Program-made: the position numbers and the translations under genes | Part shown: positions 1-8,500 of the stretch, piece by piece | How the letters are laid out: each line of letters starts with the position of its first letter | Position numbering within the stretch: position 1 is the first letter of the stretch | DNA from: Paenibacillus ehimensis NBRC 15659 | GTDB lineage: Bacteria; Bacillota; Bacilli; Paenibacillales; NBRC-103111 | Direction of reading: 5' to 3' | Length of the DNA stretch: 64,000 nt | NCBI RefSeq assembly: GCF_004000785.1 | Contig: NZ_BILX01000010.1 | Span: 62,001-126,000, forward strand | The notes under the pieces: generated by a model | Told to the model about the DNA's origin: nothing | Seen by the model: the letters and a program-made list of their open reading frames with translations, nothing else | Databases searched by the model: none

Positions 1-1435
1 ACGGGCCGGGGCTTCGCCTGAAGCGCTTCGTTCGATCGAGCTGCTCAAGGATTCCCGTACGCTGTGTATCGTAGGAGGCCAGCAGGCCAGTTTGTTTACC
101 GGACCGCTGCTTGTTATATACAAGGCGATTACGCTGATTAAGGCGGCCCGAGAAGCTTCGGAGAAGCTGGGCCGACCGGTGGTGCCGGTATTTTGGATTG
201 CCGGAGAGGATCATGATTTTGACGAAGTGAACCATGTGACGGTTCTGGCGGCGGATCAGCAGCTCCAGAAGATCAAACTGCAGCATCCGACCGGCTTGCG
301 CACCTCTGTCAGCCGTACGCCCATCTCGCCGGAGCAGTGGAGTGAGGCGCTGGACGCCCTTGAGCAGACGCTTATGCCTACGGAGTTCAAGGAGGGGGTG
401 ATGGAAACGCTGCGTTCGTCGATCGAGGGGGCCGTCTCTTTGACGGATAGCTTTGCGCGTCTTCTCTCTGCTTGGTTCGGACGGGACGGGCTCGTGCTGG
501 TCGATTCGGACGACCCGGAGCTGCGGCGGCTTGAAAGCCCGATGTTTCGCCGATTGGCGGAGCAAAGCGGCTCCATTAACGAAGCGCTGCTGCGGGGGCG
601 AGACAAGCTGCGGACAGCGGGATACGCGCCGCAGGCAGAAGTTTCCGACAATGGCGCGAACTTGTTCGTCTTCGACGAACAAGGCGAGCGCATCCTGCTT
701 TACACGGACGGAGAGGGCGGCTACACGGACCGCAAAGGGGAGCGCCGCTATAGCCTGGAGCAGCTTTTGCAATGGGCTGAGGAGGCCCCGGAGCGGCTGA
801 GCAACAACGTGATGACGCGGCCATTGATGCAGGACTATTTGTTCCCCGTTCTTGGAACCGTATTGGGACCGTCGGAGATCGCTTATTGGGCGCTGACGCG
901 CGAAGCGTTTCATACGCTAGGGATGCGGATGCCGATCGTTCTCCCGCGCTTGGGCTTCACTATAGTGGAGGGGACGATCCAGAAAAACATGCAGAAGTAC
1001 GGGCTTGGCATCGACGATGCGCTGTACCGCTTGGAAGAAAAGCAGCAGGCTTGGCTTCGGGAGCAAGACCAGCTTCAGCTGGAAGCCCGTTTTGCCGAGG
1101 TGAAAGAGCGGTTTCGCGCCAGCTACGAGCCGTTGATCGGAGCGATCGCCGCCATCAATCCCGGATTGCAAAAATTAGGCGAGACGAATCTGGGGAAAAT
1201 TATCGAGCAAATCGATTTCTTGCAGCACAAAGCGGATGACGGCCTTCGTTCGCAATACGAGGCGGGGCTCCGGCAATTTGCCCGCATCGGGCAATCCTTG
1301 CTCCCTGACGGCAAGCCGCAGGAACGGGTGTACAATCCGTTGGCGTATTTGAACAAATACGGCGACGGCTGGGTAAGGGAACTTGTCGATTGGCCTTTGC
1401 CACTGGACGGGAAGCATCGTATATGTTACATGTAA
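1..1435 (+). CDS. bshC: Bacillithiol biosynthesis cysteine-adding enzyme BshC (5' end outside window)
   Basis: BshC is thought to catalyse the last step of bacillithiol synthesis in the cytoplasm, joining cysteine to glucosaminyl-malate. The open frame runs in from the window edge, with its first full codon at base 2, so the start codon is missing. About 477 residues are visible; the Bacillus protein has roughly 540. Family hallmarks seen are GGQQASLFTGPLLVIYK near the visible N-terminus, FWIAGEDHDFDEVNHV, and a long helical, charged C-terminal part. In Bacillus subtilis bshC also lies just upstream of mraZ; here two genes have been placed between them. The visible internal TTG at 92 is not the start, because the conserved motif continues upstream of it. 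I am confident of the family. Confidence 0.93.
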   Translation, partial: RAGASPEALRSIELLKDSRTLCIVGGQQASLFTGPLLVIYKAITLIKAAREASEKLGRPVVPVFWIAGEDHDFDEVNHVTVLAADQQLQKIKLQHPTGLRTSVSRTPISPEQWSEALDALEQTLMPTEFKEGVMETLRSSIEGAVSLTDSFARLLSAWFGRDGLVLVDSDDPELRRLESPMFRRLAEQSGSINEALLRGRDKLRTAGYAPQAEVSDNGANLFVFDEQGERILLYTDGEGGYTDRKGERRYSLEQLLQWAEEAPERLSNNVMTRPLMQDYLFPVLGTVLGPSEIAYWALTREAFHTLGMRMPIVLPRLGFTIVEGTIQKNMQKYGLGIDDALYRLEEKQQAWLREQDQLQLEARFAEVKERFRASYEPLIGAIAAINPGLQKLGETNLGKIIEQIDFLQHKADDGLRSQYEAGLRQFARIGQSLLPDGKPQERVYNPLAYLNKYGDGWVRELVDWPLPLDGKHRICYM

Positions 1436-1473
1436 TACATAAAGAAATTATGATCCAAGGAGGACGTTAACAC

Positions 1474-2739
1474 ATGGCAAGTACGATCGACCGCAGCATT
1501 ATCCGCGACATTGCGCTCGCGCCGGAAGGACATTTGAAAATCGATTGGGTCAACGCTCACATGCCAGTGCTTAACCGCATTCGCGAGCAATTCGAGAAGG
1601 AGCAGCCATTTAAAGGGCTGAAGGTCGCCATTTCGCTTCATTTGGAAGCCAAAACGGCGTATTTGGCTAAAGTGGTGCAAGCCGGCGGCGCCGAGGTGAC
1701 CATTTGCGGCAGCAATCCGCTGTCGACGCAGGACGATGTATGCGCGGCTTTGGTAGAGGACGGCATCACGGTGTTCGCGAAGTATAACCCGGAGCCAAAG
1801 GAATACAAGGAACTGCTGATCAAGACGCTTGAAACCGAACCGGATCTGATCATTGACGATGGCGGAGACCTGGTGACCATTCTCCACTCCGAGCGCAAAG
1901 ACCTGCTCAAAAACGTGCGCGGCGGCGCGGAAGAAACGACGACAGGCATTCTTCGTCTGAAATCGCTGGAGAAGGACGGTCAGCTCCAATTCCCGATGGT
2001 TGCGGTCAACGACGCATTCTGCAAATATTTGTTCGATAACCGTTACGGTACCGGCCAATCCGTTTGGGACGGCATCAACCGGACCACGAACCTCGTCGTT
2101 GCGGGGAAAACGGTCGTCGTCGTCGGCTACGGCTGGTGCGGCAAGGGCGTGGCGATGCGCGCCAAAGGACTCGGTGCCAACGTCGTCGTGACGGAAATCG
2201 ACGCGATCAAAGCGGTTGAAGCTTACATGGACGGCTTTGCGGTTATGCCAATGAGCGAAGCGGCCAAGGTGGGCGATTTCTTCGTCACCGTAACGGGCAA
2301 CCGGGACGTCATCCGCGGAGAGCACTACAAAGTCATGAAGGACGGAGCGATTTTGTCCAACGCCGGTCACTTCGACGTGGAAGTCAACAAACCGGAGCTG
2401 GAGGCTATGGCCGTATCCGTACGGACGGTTCGCCGCAACATCGAGGAGTACACGCTCCAAGACGGGCGTAAGTTTTACATTTTGGCCGAGGGACGACTTG
2501 TCAACCTGGCTGCAGGCGACGGGCATCCGGCGGAAATTATGGACATGACGTTCGCGCTTCAGGCGATGTCCTTGAAGTACGTGAACGAGAACTACAAGCA
2601 AATCGGCCGCAAGGTCGTCAACGTGCCTTATGAGCTGGATGAGCAGGTGGCCCGCTTCAAGCTGGCTTCCCTTGGCATCGGTATCGATACGCTGACCGAA
2701 GAGCAAAAAGCATATTTGGACAGCTGGGCGGAGCATTAA
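1474..2739 (+). CDS. ahcY: Adenosylhomocysteinase, short Thermotoga/archaeal-type
   Basis: This 421-residue protein is an S-adenosylhomocysteine hydrolase, which splits AdoHcy to homocysteine and adenosine with bound NAD. The start follows AAGGAGG at 1457-1463. Motifs seen are DDGGDL (substrate aspartate), EETTTG, the VNDAFCKYLFDN stretch with the catalytic Lys and Asp, and the Rossmann loop VVGYGWCGKG. After the DN pair the sequence reads RYGTGQS, so the position of the cysteine in the classical long enzyme is Thr. The C-terminus ends in SWAEH and lacks the classical lysine/tyrosine tail. These traits match the short Thermotoga/archaeal group as I remember it; some archaeal members prefer S-inosylhomocysteine, so the exact substrate is inferred. 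No SAM riboswitch is visible upstream. A strong terminator follows, so it is probably monocistronic or the last gene after bshC. Confidence 0.88.
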   Translation: MASTIDRSIIRDIALAPEGHLKIDWVNAHMPVLNRIREQFEKEQPFKGLKVAISLHLEAKTAYLAKVVQAGGAEVTICGSNPLSTQDDVCAALVEDGITVFAKYNPEPKEYKELLIKTLETEPDLIIDDGGDLVTILHSERKDLLKNVRGGAEETTTGILRLKSLEKDGQLQFPMVAVNDAFCKYLFDNRYGTGQSVWDGINRTTNLVVAGKTVVVVGYGWCGKGVAMRAKGLGANVVVTEIDAIKAVEAYMDGFAVMPMSEAAKVGDFFVTVTGNRDVIRGEHYKVMKDGAILSNAGHFDVEVNKPELEAMAVSVRTVRRNIEEYTLQDGRKFYILAEGRLVNLAAGDGHPAEIMDMTFALQAMSLKYVNENYKQIGRKVVNVPYELDEQVARFKLASLGIGIDTLTEEQKAYLDSWAEH

Positions 2740-2757
2740 TCCGCACCCGGCTTTCGA

Positions 2758-2797
2758 ATCTCCCTTTGATGCAGAAGCGTCAAAGGGAGATTTTTTT
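2758..2797 (+). terminator. Rho-independent terminator after ahcY
   Basis: A perfect 12-bp inverted repeat (ATCTCCCTTTGA / TCAAAGGGAGAT, 2758-2769 and 2780-2791) with a 10-nt loop is followed by a run of T. It separates ahcY from the lipoprotein gene. Confidence 0.92.
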
Positions 2798-2897
2798 GAG
2801 AGTTGTCATAAAATTGAAACAATGGAAAACCTCTTCGCGTCTAGGGAATAACGCAGCAGTCAACGGCTGCGGGTCAGACAAAGAAGGGGGAGGCAAT

Positions 2898-3992
2898 ATG
2901 CAAAAGCTAGGGGGAGGGACGTCGAAGCAGCGCTTGCTGCGGCAGGTGCGCGGAGCCGGGGCGATTCTGCTGCTGGCCGGATGGCTTGCAGGCTGCAATG
3001 CCGTTTCATCCGATTCGACGGCTTCGGACAAGTTGCCTGTCGGTGATCAGACAATGGCGCAAACCAACGGCGCAGAATCGAAAGCGGGCTCTGCTGGCTC
3101 AACCGGCCAGGCGGCCGATTCGAATGCGGCGAAGCCTGCCGCGGGCGCAAGCTTGACGGGAGAAACGGCGCCCGAGACATCGGAGGCGTTTAACCGCAAA
3201 ATCATCTACAAAGCAAATTTGGTCATGCAGGTGGATAAGTATCAAGAGGCGCAAGTGAAAATACACGAGGCGGTCAAGCAGTCGGGCGGCTACATTTTAC
3301 AGTTCAATGAGAACGCTTCTGCTTTGGAAAAAAGCGGTACGTTCGTCATTAAGGTACCGGCGACCGGCTTCCAATCGCTGCTGGCGCTGCTTGAACAGAT
3401 TCAGCCGACGCTGCAGAAAAACTTGCAGGGTCAGGAAGTGACGGAGGAGTATGTCGATCTCGCCGCGCGTTTGAAAGCAAAGCAAGTCGTAGAGAGCCGG
3501 CTGATCGCTTTTATGGAAAAGGCTGCGAAGACCGACGAGCTGCTTGCTTTCTCCAACGAGCTTGGCAAGGTTCAGGAAGAAATCGAGCGAATTAAAGGGC
3601 GTATGCGGTACTTGGAGCAAAACGTAGCCATGTCGACTATCGAGCTGAAGCTGTCGCAAAAAACTAGCTCCGCCGAGGTTATTCAGGCGCGCGGTCAGGA
3701 CCCTCTGGGGCAGCGGGCGGCAGAAGCGTTGATTGGAACTTTGGCGGTACTCGGCGTCTTGCTTCAGTGGTTGTTCGTCTTTGTGGCGGGAGCGCTCCCG
3801 GTAATCCTGCTGCTGATGTTGATCGGCGTTCCCGTCTGGTTTCTGCGCAAACGGCGCAAGAAAAAGCTGGCGGACATTCGTGCGCGGCTGGCCGGGGATA
3901 ACCCGCCGTCGGAGGCACGGCCGTTCGAGCGTTCGTCCCTTCCGGAGCAAGCTGGGGATAATGCGGAACCGCTCCGGGACAAAACAGAATAA
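2898..3992 (+). CDS. DUF4349-type membrane-anchored lipoprotein
   Basis: The product (364 aa) is a predicted surface lipoprotein of unknown function that resembles the DUF4349 family. I place the start at ATG 2898 behind GGGGGAGG; an upstream frame extension begins inside the preceding terminator and is rejected. The N-terminus has a basic region, a hydrophobic stretch and the lipobox LAGC (residues about 31-34), followed by a Ser/Thr/Ala-rich linker. The middle holds the DUF4349-like segment (RKIIYKANLVMQV onward) and a coiled coil (ELGKVQEEIERIKGRMRYLEQ). Near the C-terminus is one strong membrane segment followed by the basic stop-transfer RKRRKKKL. It has its own terminator. Function is unknown; location is inferred from the signals. 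Confidence 0.78.
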   Translation: MQKLGGGTSKQRLLRQVRGAGAILLLAGWLAGCNAVSSDSTASDKLPVGDQTMAQTNGAESKAGSAGSTGQAADSNAAKPAAGASLTGETAPETSEAFNRKIIYKANLVMQVDKYQEAQVKIHEAVKQSGGYILQFNENASALEKSGTFVIKVPATGFQSLLALLEQIQPTLQKNLQGQEVTEEYVDLAARLKAKQVVESRLIAFMEKAAKTDELLAFSNELGKVQEEIERIKGRMRYLEQNVAMSTIELKLSQKTSSAEVIQARGQDPLGQRAAEALIGTLAVLGVLLQWLFVFVAGALPVILLLMLIGVPVWFLRKRRKKKLADIRARLAGDNPPSEARPFERSSLPEQAGDNAEPLRDKTE

Positions 3993-3995
3993 CCG

Positions 3996-4037
3996 AAAAA
4001 AATCCTGCGGCCGTCCAGCGACGAAGCAGGATTTTTT
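3996..4037 (+). terminator. Terminator before the dcw cluster
   Basis: AAAAAATCCTGC (3996-4007) pairs with GCAGGATTTTTT (4026-4037) around an 18-nt loop and ends in a T-run. The A/T arms make it potentially bidirectional. It insulates mraZ from the lipoprotein gene. Confidence 0.9.
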
Positions 4038-4062
4038 GTTAACGTGACGAATCATTACTGTA

Positions 4063-4102
4063 CAAGTGGTGGAAAGTGGGGTAAAGTGGAGGAAAGGGGG
4101 TG
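4063..4102 (+). promoter_or_regulatory. MraZ operator: four tandem 10-bp repeats
   Basis: Four head-to-tail 10-bp units of the form (A/C)AAGTGGNGN occupy 4063-4072, 4073-4082, 4083-4092 and 4093-4102, directly before the mraZ start. MraZ of several bacteria is known to bind short GTG-containing direct repeats of 10-bp period ahead of its own operon, so this is the expected autoregulatory box. The last unit (AAAGGGGGTG) is degenerate and also provides the ribosome binding site, which suggests that operator and SD overlap. A poor -35/-10 pair (TTGTTA / TGTACA, 17-bp spacer) lies just upstream. Confidence 0.8.
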
Positions 4103-4109
4103 GCGAGTG

Positions 4110-4547
4110 GTGTTCATGGGGGAGTATCAACATACCGTTGACGAAAAAGGCCGGATGATCGTGCCGGCCAAGTTTCGCGAAGCCCTGGGAACATCATTCA
4201 TCGTCACTCGCGGCCTGGACCAATGTTTATTCGTTTATCCCATGAATGAGTGGGCGGTGCTGGAGCAGAAGCTCAAAGCGCTGCCGCTCATGAAGTCTGA
4301 CGCTCGCGCCTTTACCCGGTTCTTTTTCTCCGGCGCCACCGAATGCGAGCTGGACAAGCAGGGCAGGGTCAACCTGCCCAACAATCTGATCGAGCACGCC
4401 AAGCTGGAGAAAGATTGTGTCGTTATCGGCGTTTCCAATCGGGTGGAGATTTGGAGCAAGTCGATCTGGGAAAACTACTTTCAGCAATCGGAGGAATCGT
4501 TCGCCGAGATTGCGGAGAAACTGGTCGATTTTAACTTTGATCTATAA
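4110..4547 (+). CDS. mraZ: Division/cell wall cluster transcriptional repressor MraZ
   Basis: MraZ is the DNA-binding regulator of the dcw operon. The chosen start is GTG 4110 ([15 protein letters not shown]), 9 nt after GGAAAGGGGG, giving 145 aa, close to the usual 143. An in-frame extension to 4044 would read through the operator repeats and is not family-like. Two SpoVT/AbrB-like halves are visible: [14 protein letters not shown] near the N-terminus and its repeat [18 protein letters not shown] near residue 90. It is followed by rsmH after 35 nt. Autoregulation is inferred from the tandem GTGG repeats directly upstream. Confidence 0.95.
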   Translation: MFMGEYQHTVDEKGRMIVPAKFREALGTSFIVTRGLDQCLFVYPMNEWAVLEQKLKALPLMKSDARAFTRFFFSGATECELDKQGRVNLPNNLIEHAKLEKDCVVIGVSNRVEIWSKSIWENYFQQSEESFAEIAEKLVDFNFDL

Positions 4548-4582
4548 CCCCGGGAAAATGCCGGCGTAGGAGGAGCAGCGGG

Positions 4583-5533
4583 ATGTTTCATCATGTGACC
4601 GTACTTAAGCAGGAAGCAGTGGAAGGATTACATATACAACCGGACGGCGTCTATGTCGATTGCACGCTCGGGGGAGCGGGGCACAGCTACGAGATCGCTT
4701 CGCGCCTCGGGCCGGAGGGCTTGCTTATCGCCTTCGATCAAGACGACGCGGCGCTGGCCAATGCCAGGGAACGGCTCGCTCCGCTTATGGATCGGGTGAA
4801 GCTGATCCGCAGCAACTTTCGCCATTTAGAGCGCGAGCTTGCCCAAGTCCCGCGCGCTTTGCGAGACGGCCGTCCGCAGGTGGACGGGATTTTGTTCGAT
4901 TTGGGCGTGTCGTCCCCGCAGCTCGACGAGGCTGACCGCGGCTTCAGCTACAATCATGACGCCGAGCTGGATATGCGGATGGATCGGACGGCTCCGCTCA
5001 CGGCGAAAGATATCGTTAACGTTTGGCCGGAACAGGAGATTGCGCAAATTTTATTTGAGTACGGGGAAGAGAAGTTCTCGCGCCGTATCGCAGCGACCAT
5101 TGCCGCCGCTCGCGCCAAGGCTCCGATCGAAACGACGGGTCAGCTCGTCGAGTTGATCAAGGAATCGATTCCCGCAGCGGCGAGGCGCACCGGACCGCAT
5201 CCGGCCAAGCGCAGCTTTCAGGCGCTGCGGATCGCCGTAAACGATGAGCTCGGCGCCTTCGAAGACGCGCTGGAGCAAACCATCCGTTGTCTGGCCCCGG
5301 GAGGCCGGGCAGCGGTGATTACGTTTCATTCGCTCGAAGACCGGATATGTAAACAAACGTTTGCTAAATATGTGGCCAAATGCACGTGCCCGCCCGACTT
5401 TCCGATGTGCGTGTGCGGATCGGCCGGCATCGTTAAGCTGGTGAACCGCAAACCGATCGAAGCCGGAGCGGAAGAGCTCGAAGCGAATCCGCGCGCCCGT
5501 TCGGCCAAGCTGAGAATCGCGGAAAAACTATGA
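4583..5533 (+). CDS. rsmH: 16S rRNA (cytosine-1402 N4)-methyltransferase RsmH
   Basis: RsmH (MraW) uses S-adenosylmethionine to methylate N4 of C1402 in the 16S rRNA decoding centre. At 316 aa it is full length. The ATG follows TAGGAGGAGC. Family motifs include [15 protein letters not shown] at the N-terminus, the SAM loop [23 protein letters not shown], the [14 protein letters not shown] segment, and [16 protein letters not shown] near the C-terminus. It is the second gene of the dcw operon, between mraZ and ftsL, as in Bacillus. Confidence 0.97.
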   Translation: MFHHVTVLKQEAVEGLHIQPDGVYVDCTLGGAGHSYEIASRLGPEGLLIAFDQDDAALANARERLAPLMDRVKLIRSNFRHLERELAQVPRALRDGRPQVDGILFDLGVSSPQLDEADRGFSYNHDAELDMRMDRTAPLTAKDIVNVWPEQEIAQILFEYGEEKFSRRIAATIAAARAKAPIETTGQLVELIKESIPAAARRTGPHPAKRSFQALRIAVNDELGAFEDALEQTIRCLAPGGRAAVITFHSLEDRICKQTFAKYVAKCTCPPDFPMCVCGSAGIVKLVNRKPIEAGAEELEANPRARSAKLRIAEKL

Positions 5534-5552
5534 ACCGAGGGGGAAAAGCATC

Positions 5553-6002
5553 TTGCCGGCTTATATTCAAGGAAATTTAGCAGTTGAACAGCGGACCGAG
5601 AACAAAGTCAAAGTCAAGGAAACGAAAAAGATCGTTTACCGGAACAAAACGTTGCCGGTACAAGAAAAGCTGCTCTATTTGTTTACGGTTGCCGTCTGCG
5701 TCGTCGTTGCGGGTGTGATCATCTGGCGTTATGCGCAAATTTACGAGATGAGCTCAAAGATTCAAGACATTGAGAAGAACATTGCCAAGCTGGAAGCGGA
5801 GAACAGCATTCTGAAGCAAAAGGTGGACGCGCTCTCCGACCATCAGCGTCTTGAGGAAGAAGCCCGCAGCCGCGGCTACAGCGTTGCCGAGCCGAATCAG
5901 ACGAAACCGCAAGGATCGACCAAGTCCTCGGGACAAAGCGTCGCTTCCAAAACGCCGCCGGCCGGTGGAGCCCCATCCAAAAAAACAAAGGATCAGCCCT
6001 GA
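5553..6002 (+). CDS. ftsL: Cell division protein FtsL
   Basis: A small bitopic divisome protein of 149 aa that works with DivIB and DivIC to activate septal peptidoglycan synthesis. It uses a TTG start behind GAGGGGGAAA. It has a basic cytoplasmic N-terminus, one transmembrane helix (LLYLFTVAVCVVVAGVIIW, residues about 41-59), then an extracellular heptad-rich coiled coil (about 65-105), and a polar tail rich in Ser, Lys and Pro. Sequence conservation in this family is low. The assignment rests on topology and on the position between rsmH and pbpB. Confidence 0.9.
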   Translation: MPAYIQGNLAVEQRTENKVKVKETKKIVYRNKTLPVQEKLLYLFTVAVCVVVAGVIIWRYAQIYEMSSKIQDIEKNIAKLEAENSILKQKVDALSDHQRLEEEARSRGYSVAEPNQTKPQGSTKSSGQSVASKTPPAGGAPSKKTKDQP

Positions 6003-6031
6003 TCTGTCCGTTGGAGTAGGGAGGAGATACG

Positions 6032-8425
6032 ATGACCAAAAAGGTAAAATTGCGTTCGTTACTCATCGGAGGGGGATTCACCCTCCTTTTTGTTGTCCTG
6101 ATCACCCGCATCTATTGGGTGCAAGTCGTCGATGGCGCCAGACTGGTCACGGAGGTTAAAGAAAATCAATGGTCGAAAGAGAAGATCATTCAGCCGGTCC
6201 GCGGCAGTATTTTTGACCGGAACGGCAAGGTGCTTGCGGAAGATTCACCGGCGTTTACACTGGCTCTGGTTCCCCGGACGATTAAAGACAACAACAATCA
6301 GGAAGAAGTTGTAAAAGGTCTGGCAGCCATTTTGGCTGCCTCCGGAGATCCCGCGAACGTTGCGGCGCTGGAAGACAAAATACGCAAGCGTTTGGAAGCC
6401 AAGCGGGAATGGACGCTCATGGACCAGATTGAAATCCGCAACGAGGGCTGGAAGATCGACATGGAGACGGCCGATAAAATCAAACAATTCGTTCAACAGC
6501 TGCAGGCGAAGTTTCCAAAAGAGAAAACGCCCGTCGGTATTGTGCTTGTGCCCGAGATTAAGAGGTTTTACCCTGCAGGTCAGCTTGCCGCCCATCTGAT
6601 CGGCTATACCAACAAGGAGGGCAAGCCGGTGATGGGGATGGAAGCGCAGCTCGACAACTACTTAAAAGGCGTTCAGGGTTTTCTGAATTACGAGAAAGAC
6701 CGTTATGGCGTTGAGCTGACCGGTTCAAAAAGCCGGTATCAGCCTGCGGTGAACGGCAGCAACGTGCAACTGACGATCGATAAAAATATTCAATTCTACA
6801 TCGAGAATGCGCTGCAGAAGACATATGACAAATGGCATCCGAAAAGCCTCACCGCGATCGCGGTCGATCCGAAGACGATGGAAATTCTCGGACTGGCGAA
6901 CATGCCGACCTTCAATCCCAACAAGTATGGCGAGACGAAAAACCAGTCGGATTTCCTCAATCACGCCGTCGCCTCGCAATACGAGCCGGGCTCAACGTTC
7001 AAGCTTGTTACTCTGGCTGCAGCGATAGAGGAAGGCGTGTTTTTTCCGGAAGACAAGTATCAGTCCGGCAGAATCATTGTCGCCGACCGGGAACTCCATG
7101 ACCATAACCGCGTGGGTTGGGGCAAAATATCATACCTCGAAGGGTTGAAACGCTCGAGTAACGTTGCATTTGTGAAGCTGGGACTTGAGAAGTTAGGAAC
7201 GGACAAGCTGCGGCAATATATCGACAAATTCGGATTCGGAGCGAAAACGGGCATCGACATTTCCGGAGAAGTGGCGGGACGGGTTAAAATGCAATACGCC
7301 CCCGAGTACGCTACAGCGACATATGGACAGGGGCTAACCGCCACCATGATCCAACAAACGGCGGCATACGCCGCTATTGCGAATGGGGGCAAGCTGATGT
7401 GGCCCCATGTCATCAAGCAGATCACGAACCCGGACACCGGCGAAATTATCGAGAAGTACGAACCCAAGGTCATCCGCGAGGTCGTTTCCCCCGAAACGGC
7501 CAAACAGGTCGGCGAATACTTGGAGCAGGTTGTATCCGACCAGCAAATCGGAACAGGTCGGAGGGCATATATCGAAGGCTATCGTGTGGCCGGAAAGACG
7601 GGTACGGCGAACTTCGTGCTTCCCGGCCATGTCGGTTATGCGGAAGGCCGGTGGATGGTTTCATTCATCGGCTACGCGCCTCTCGATGATCCGAAGATTC
7701 TGGTGGCAATTATGGCGGACGATCCGGATCTCGGCGGCAACTATCATTTAGGGAGCGATGTAACGGCTCCTGCCTTTAAAGAGATCGTATCGCAGTCACT
7801 ACGGTACATGGGGATTGCGCCGAGCACAACCCATGAGCAGACCTCCCAGCCGACAGAGAAAGCGCCGCAGGGCAAGATGCCGGATCTGACCGGCCTTTCG
7901 CTGGAAGATGCCAAAGCGGCGGTGAACAAGCTCGGCATTTCCGTCGAGCCGATCGGTCAAGGGCCGAAGGTCATCGCCCAGTCTCCACTGCCAGGTACCG
8001 AAATCGGCGGGGCGCAGCGAATGTATGTACTGTTGCAGGAAGGCGCGGATGTTCCGGTGCCCAACTTATCCGGGAAATCGCTGCGCGATGCCCTTGAGGT
8101 ATGCTCCTTCCTCAAGGTGCGCTGTCAATCGACCGGCGAAGGGTATGTATCGGATCAGGCGCTGGAAAGCTCTGGCGAATCGCGTGTGCTCACTTTGCAG
8201 CTAAAATCGTATAAGGACCTGCTTGAGACTGCGGTAGCCGGCAAGACGGACAAATCCGACAAGTCGGATAAATCGGGCAAGTCCGATAAAACGGCGAAGG
8301 CGGATTCATCCTCGGCCAAGGCGACGGGAGACAGCGGAAAGTCGGGCACAAGTAAGAAAAATACCGATTCCGTCAAGCAAAACGCCGATGGCGGGTCCAA
8401 AAAAACGGCATCGGCGCAGCCATAG
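6032..8425 (+). CDS. pbpB: Septal penicillin-binding protein 2B, PASTA-containing transpeptidase
   Basis: Class B PBP (797 aa) that cross-links septal peptidoglycan. It has an N-terminal membrane anchor (residues about 8-30), a PBP dimerisation domain starting with RGSIFDRNG, and a transpeptidase domain with all three active-site motifs: STFK (in EPGSTFKLVTL), SSN (in KRSSNVAFV) and KTG (in AGKTGTANF). Two PASTA modules follow (MPDLTGLSLEDAKAAVNKL and VPVPNLSGKSLRDALEV). The last 60 or so residues are an unusual Lys/Ser/Asp-rich tail built from KSD repeats (bases about 8242-8310). The ATG follows GGGAGGAG. Its place between ftsL and spoVD is that of B. subtilis pbpB. Confidence 0.95.
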   Translation: MTKKVKLRSLLIGGGFTLLFVVLITRIYWVQVVDGARLVTEVKENQWSKEKIIQPVRGSIFDRNGKVLAEDSPAFTLALVPRTIKDNNNQEEVVKGLAAILAASGDPANVAALEDKIRKRLEAKREWTLMDQIEIRNEGWKIDMETADKIKQFVQQLQAKFPKEKTPVGIVLVPEIKRFYPAGQLAAHLIGYTNKEGKPVMGMEAQLDNYLKGVQGFLNYEKDRYGVELTGSKSRYQPAVNGSNVQLTIDKNIQFYIENALQKTYDKWHPKSLTAIAVDPKTMEILGLANMPTFNPNKYGETKNQSDFLNHAVASQYEPGSTFKLVTLAAAIEEGVFFPEDKYQSGRIIVADRELHDHNRVGWGKISYLEGLKRSSNVAFVKLGLEKLGTDKLRQYIDKFGFGAKTGIDISGEVAGRVKMQYAPEYATATYGQGLTATMIQQTAAYAAIANGGKLMWPHVIKQITNPDTGEIIEKYEPKVIREVVSPETAKQVGEYLEQVVSDQQIGTGRRAYIEGYRVAGKTGTANFVLPGHVGYAEGRWMVSFIGYAPLDDPKILVAIMADDPDLGGNYHLGSDVTAPAFKEIVSQSLRYMGIAPSTTHEQTSQPTEKAPQGKMPDLTGLSLEDAKAAVNKLGISVEPIGQGPKVIAQSPLPGTEIGGAQRMYVLLQEGADVPVPNLSGKSLRDALEVCSFLKVRCQSTGEGYVSDQALESSGESRVLTLQLKSYKDLLETAVAGKTDKSDKSDKSGKSDKTAKADSSSAKATGDSGKSGTSKKNTDSVKQNADGGSKKTASAQP

Positions 8426-8500
8426 CTTGTTCTAACCCCTGGTTGTCCTGAATAGGGATGATATGAAACAATTCTCTTTCAGGAAGGGGAAGGAGCGGGC

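Noticed and set aside
1426-2736. 436-codon open frame on the - strand
   Set aside because: Antisense shadow of the adenosylhomocysteinase gene.
8426-8500. Sigma-E promoter before spoVD
   Set aside because: Expected by analogy with B. subtilis, but no pair of elements with correct spacing was found.
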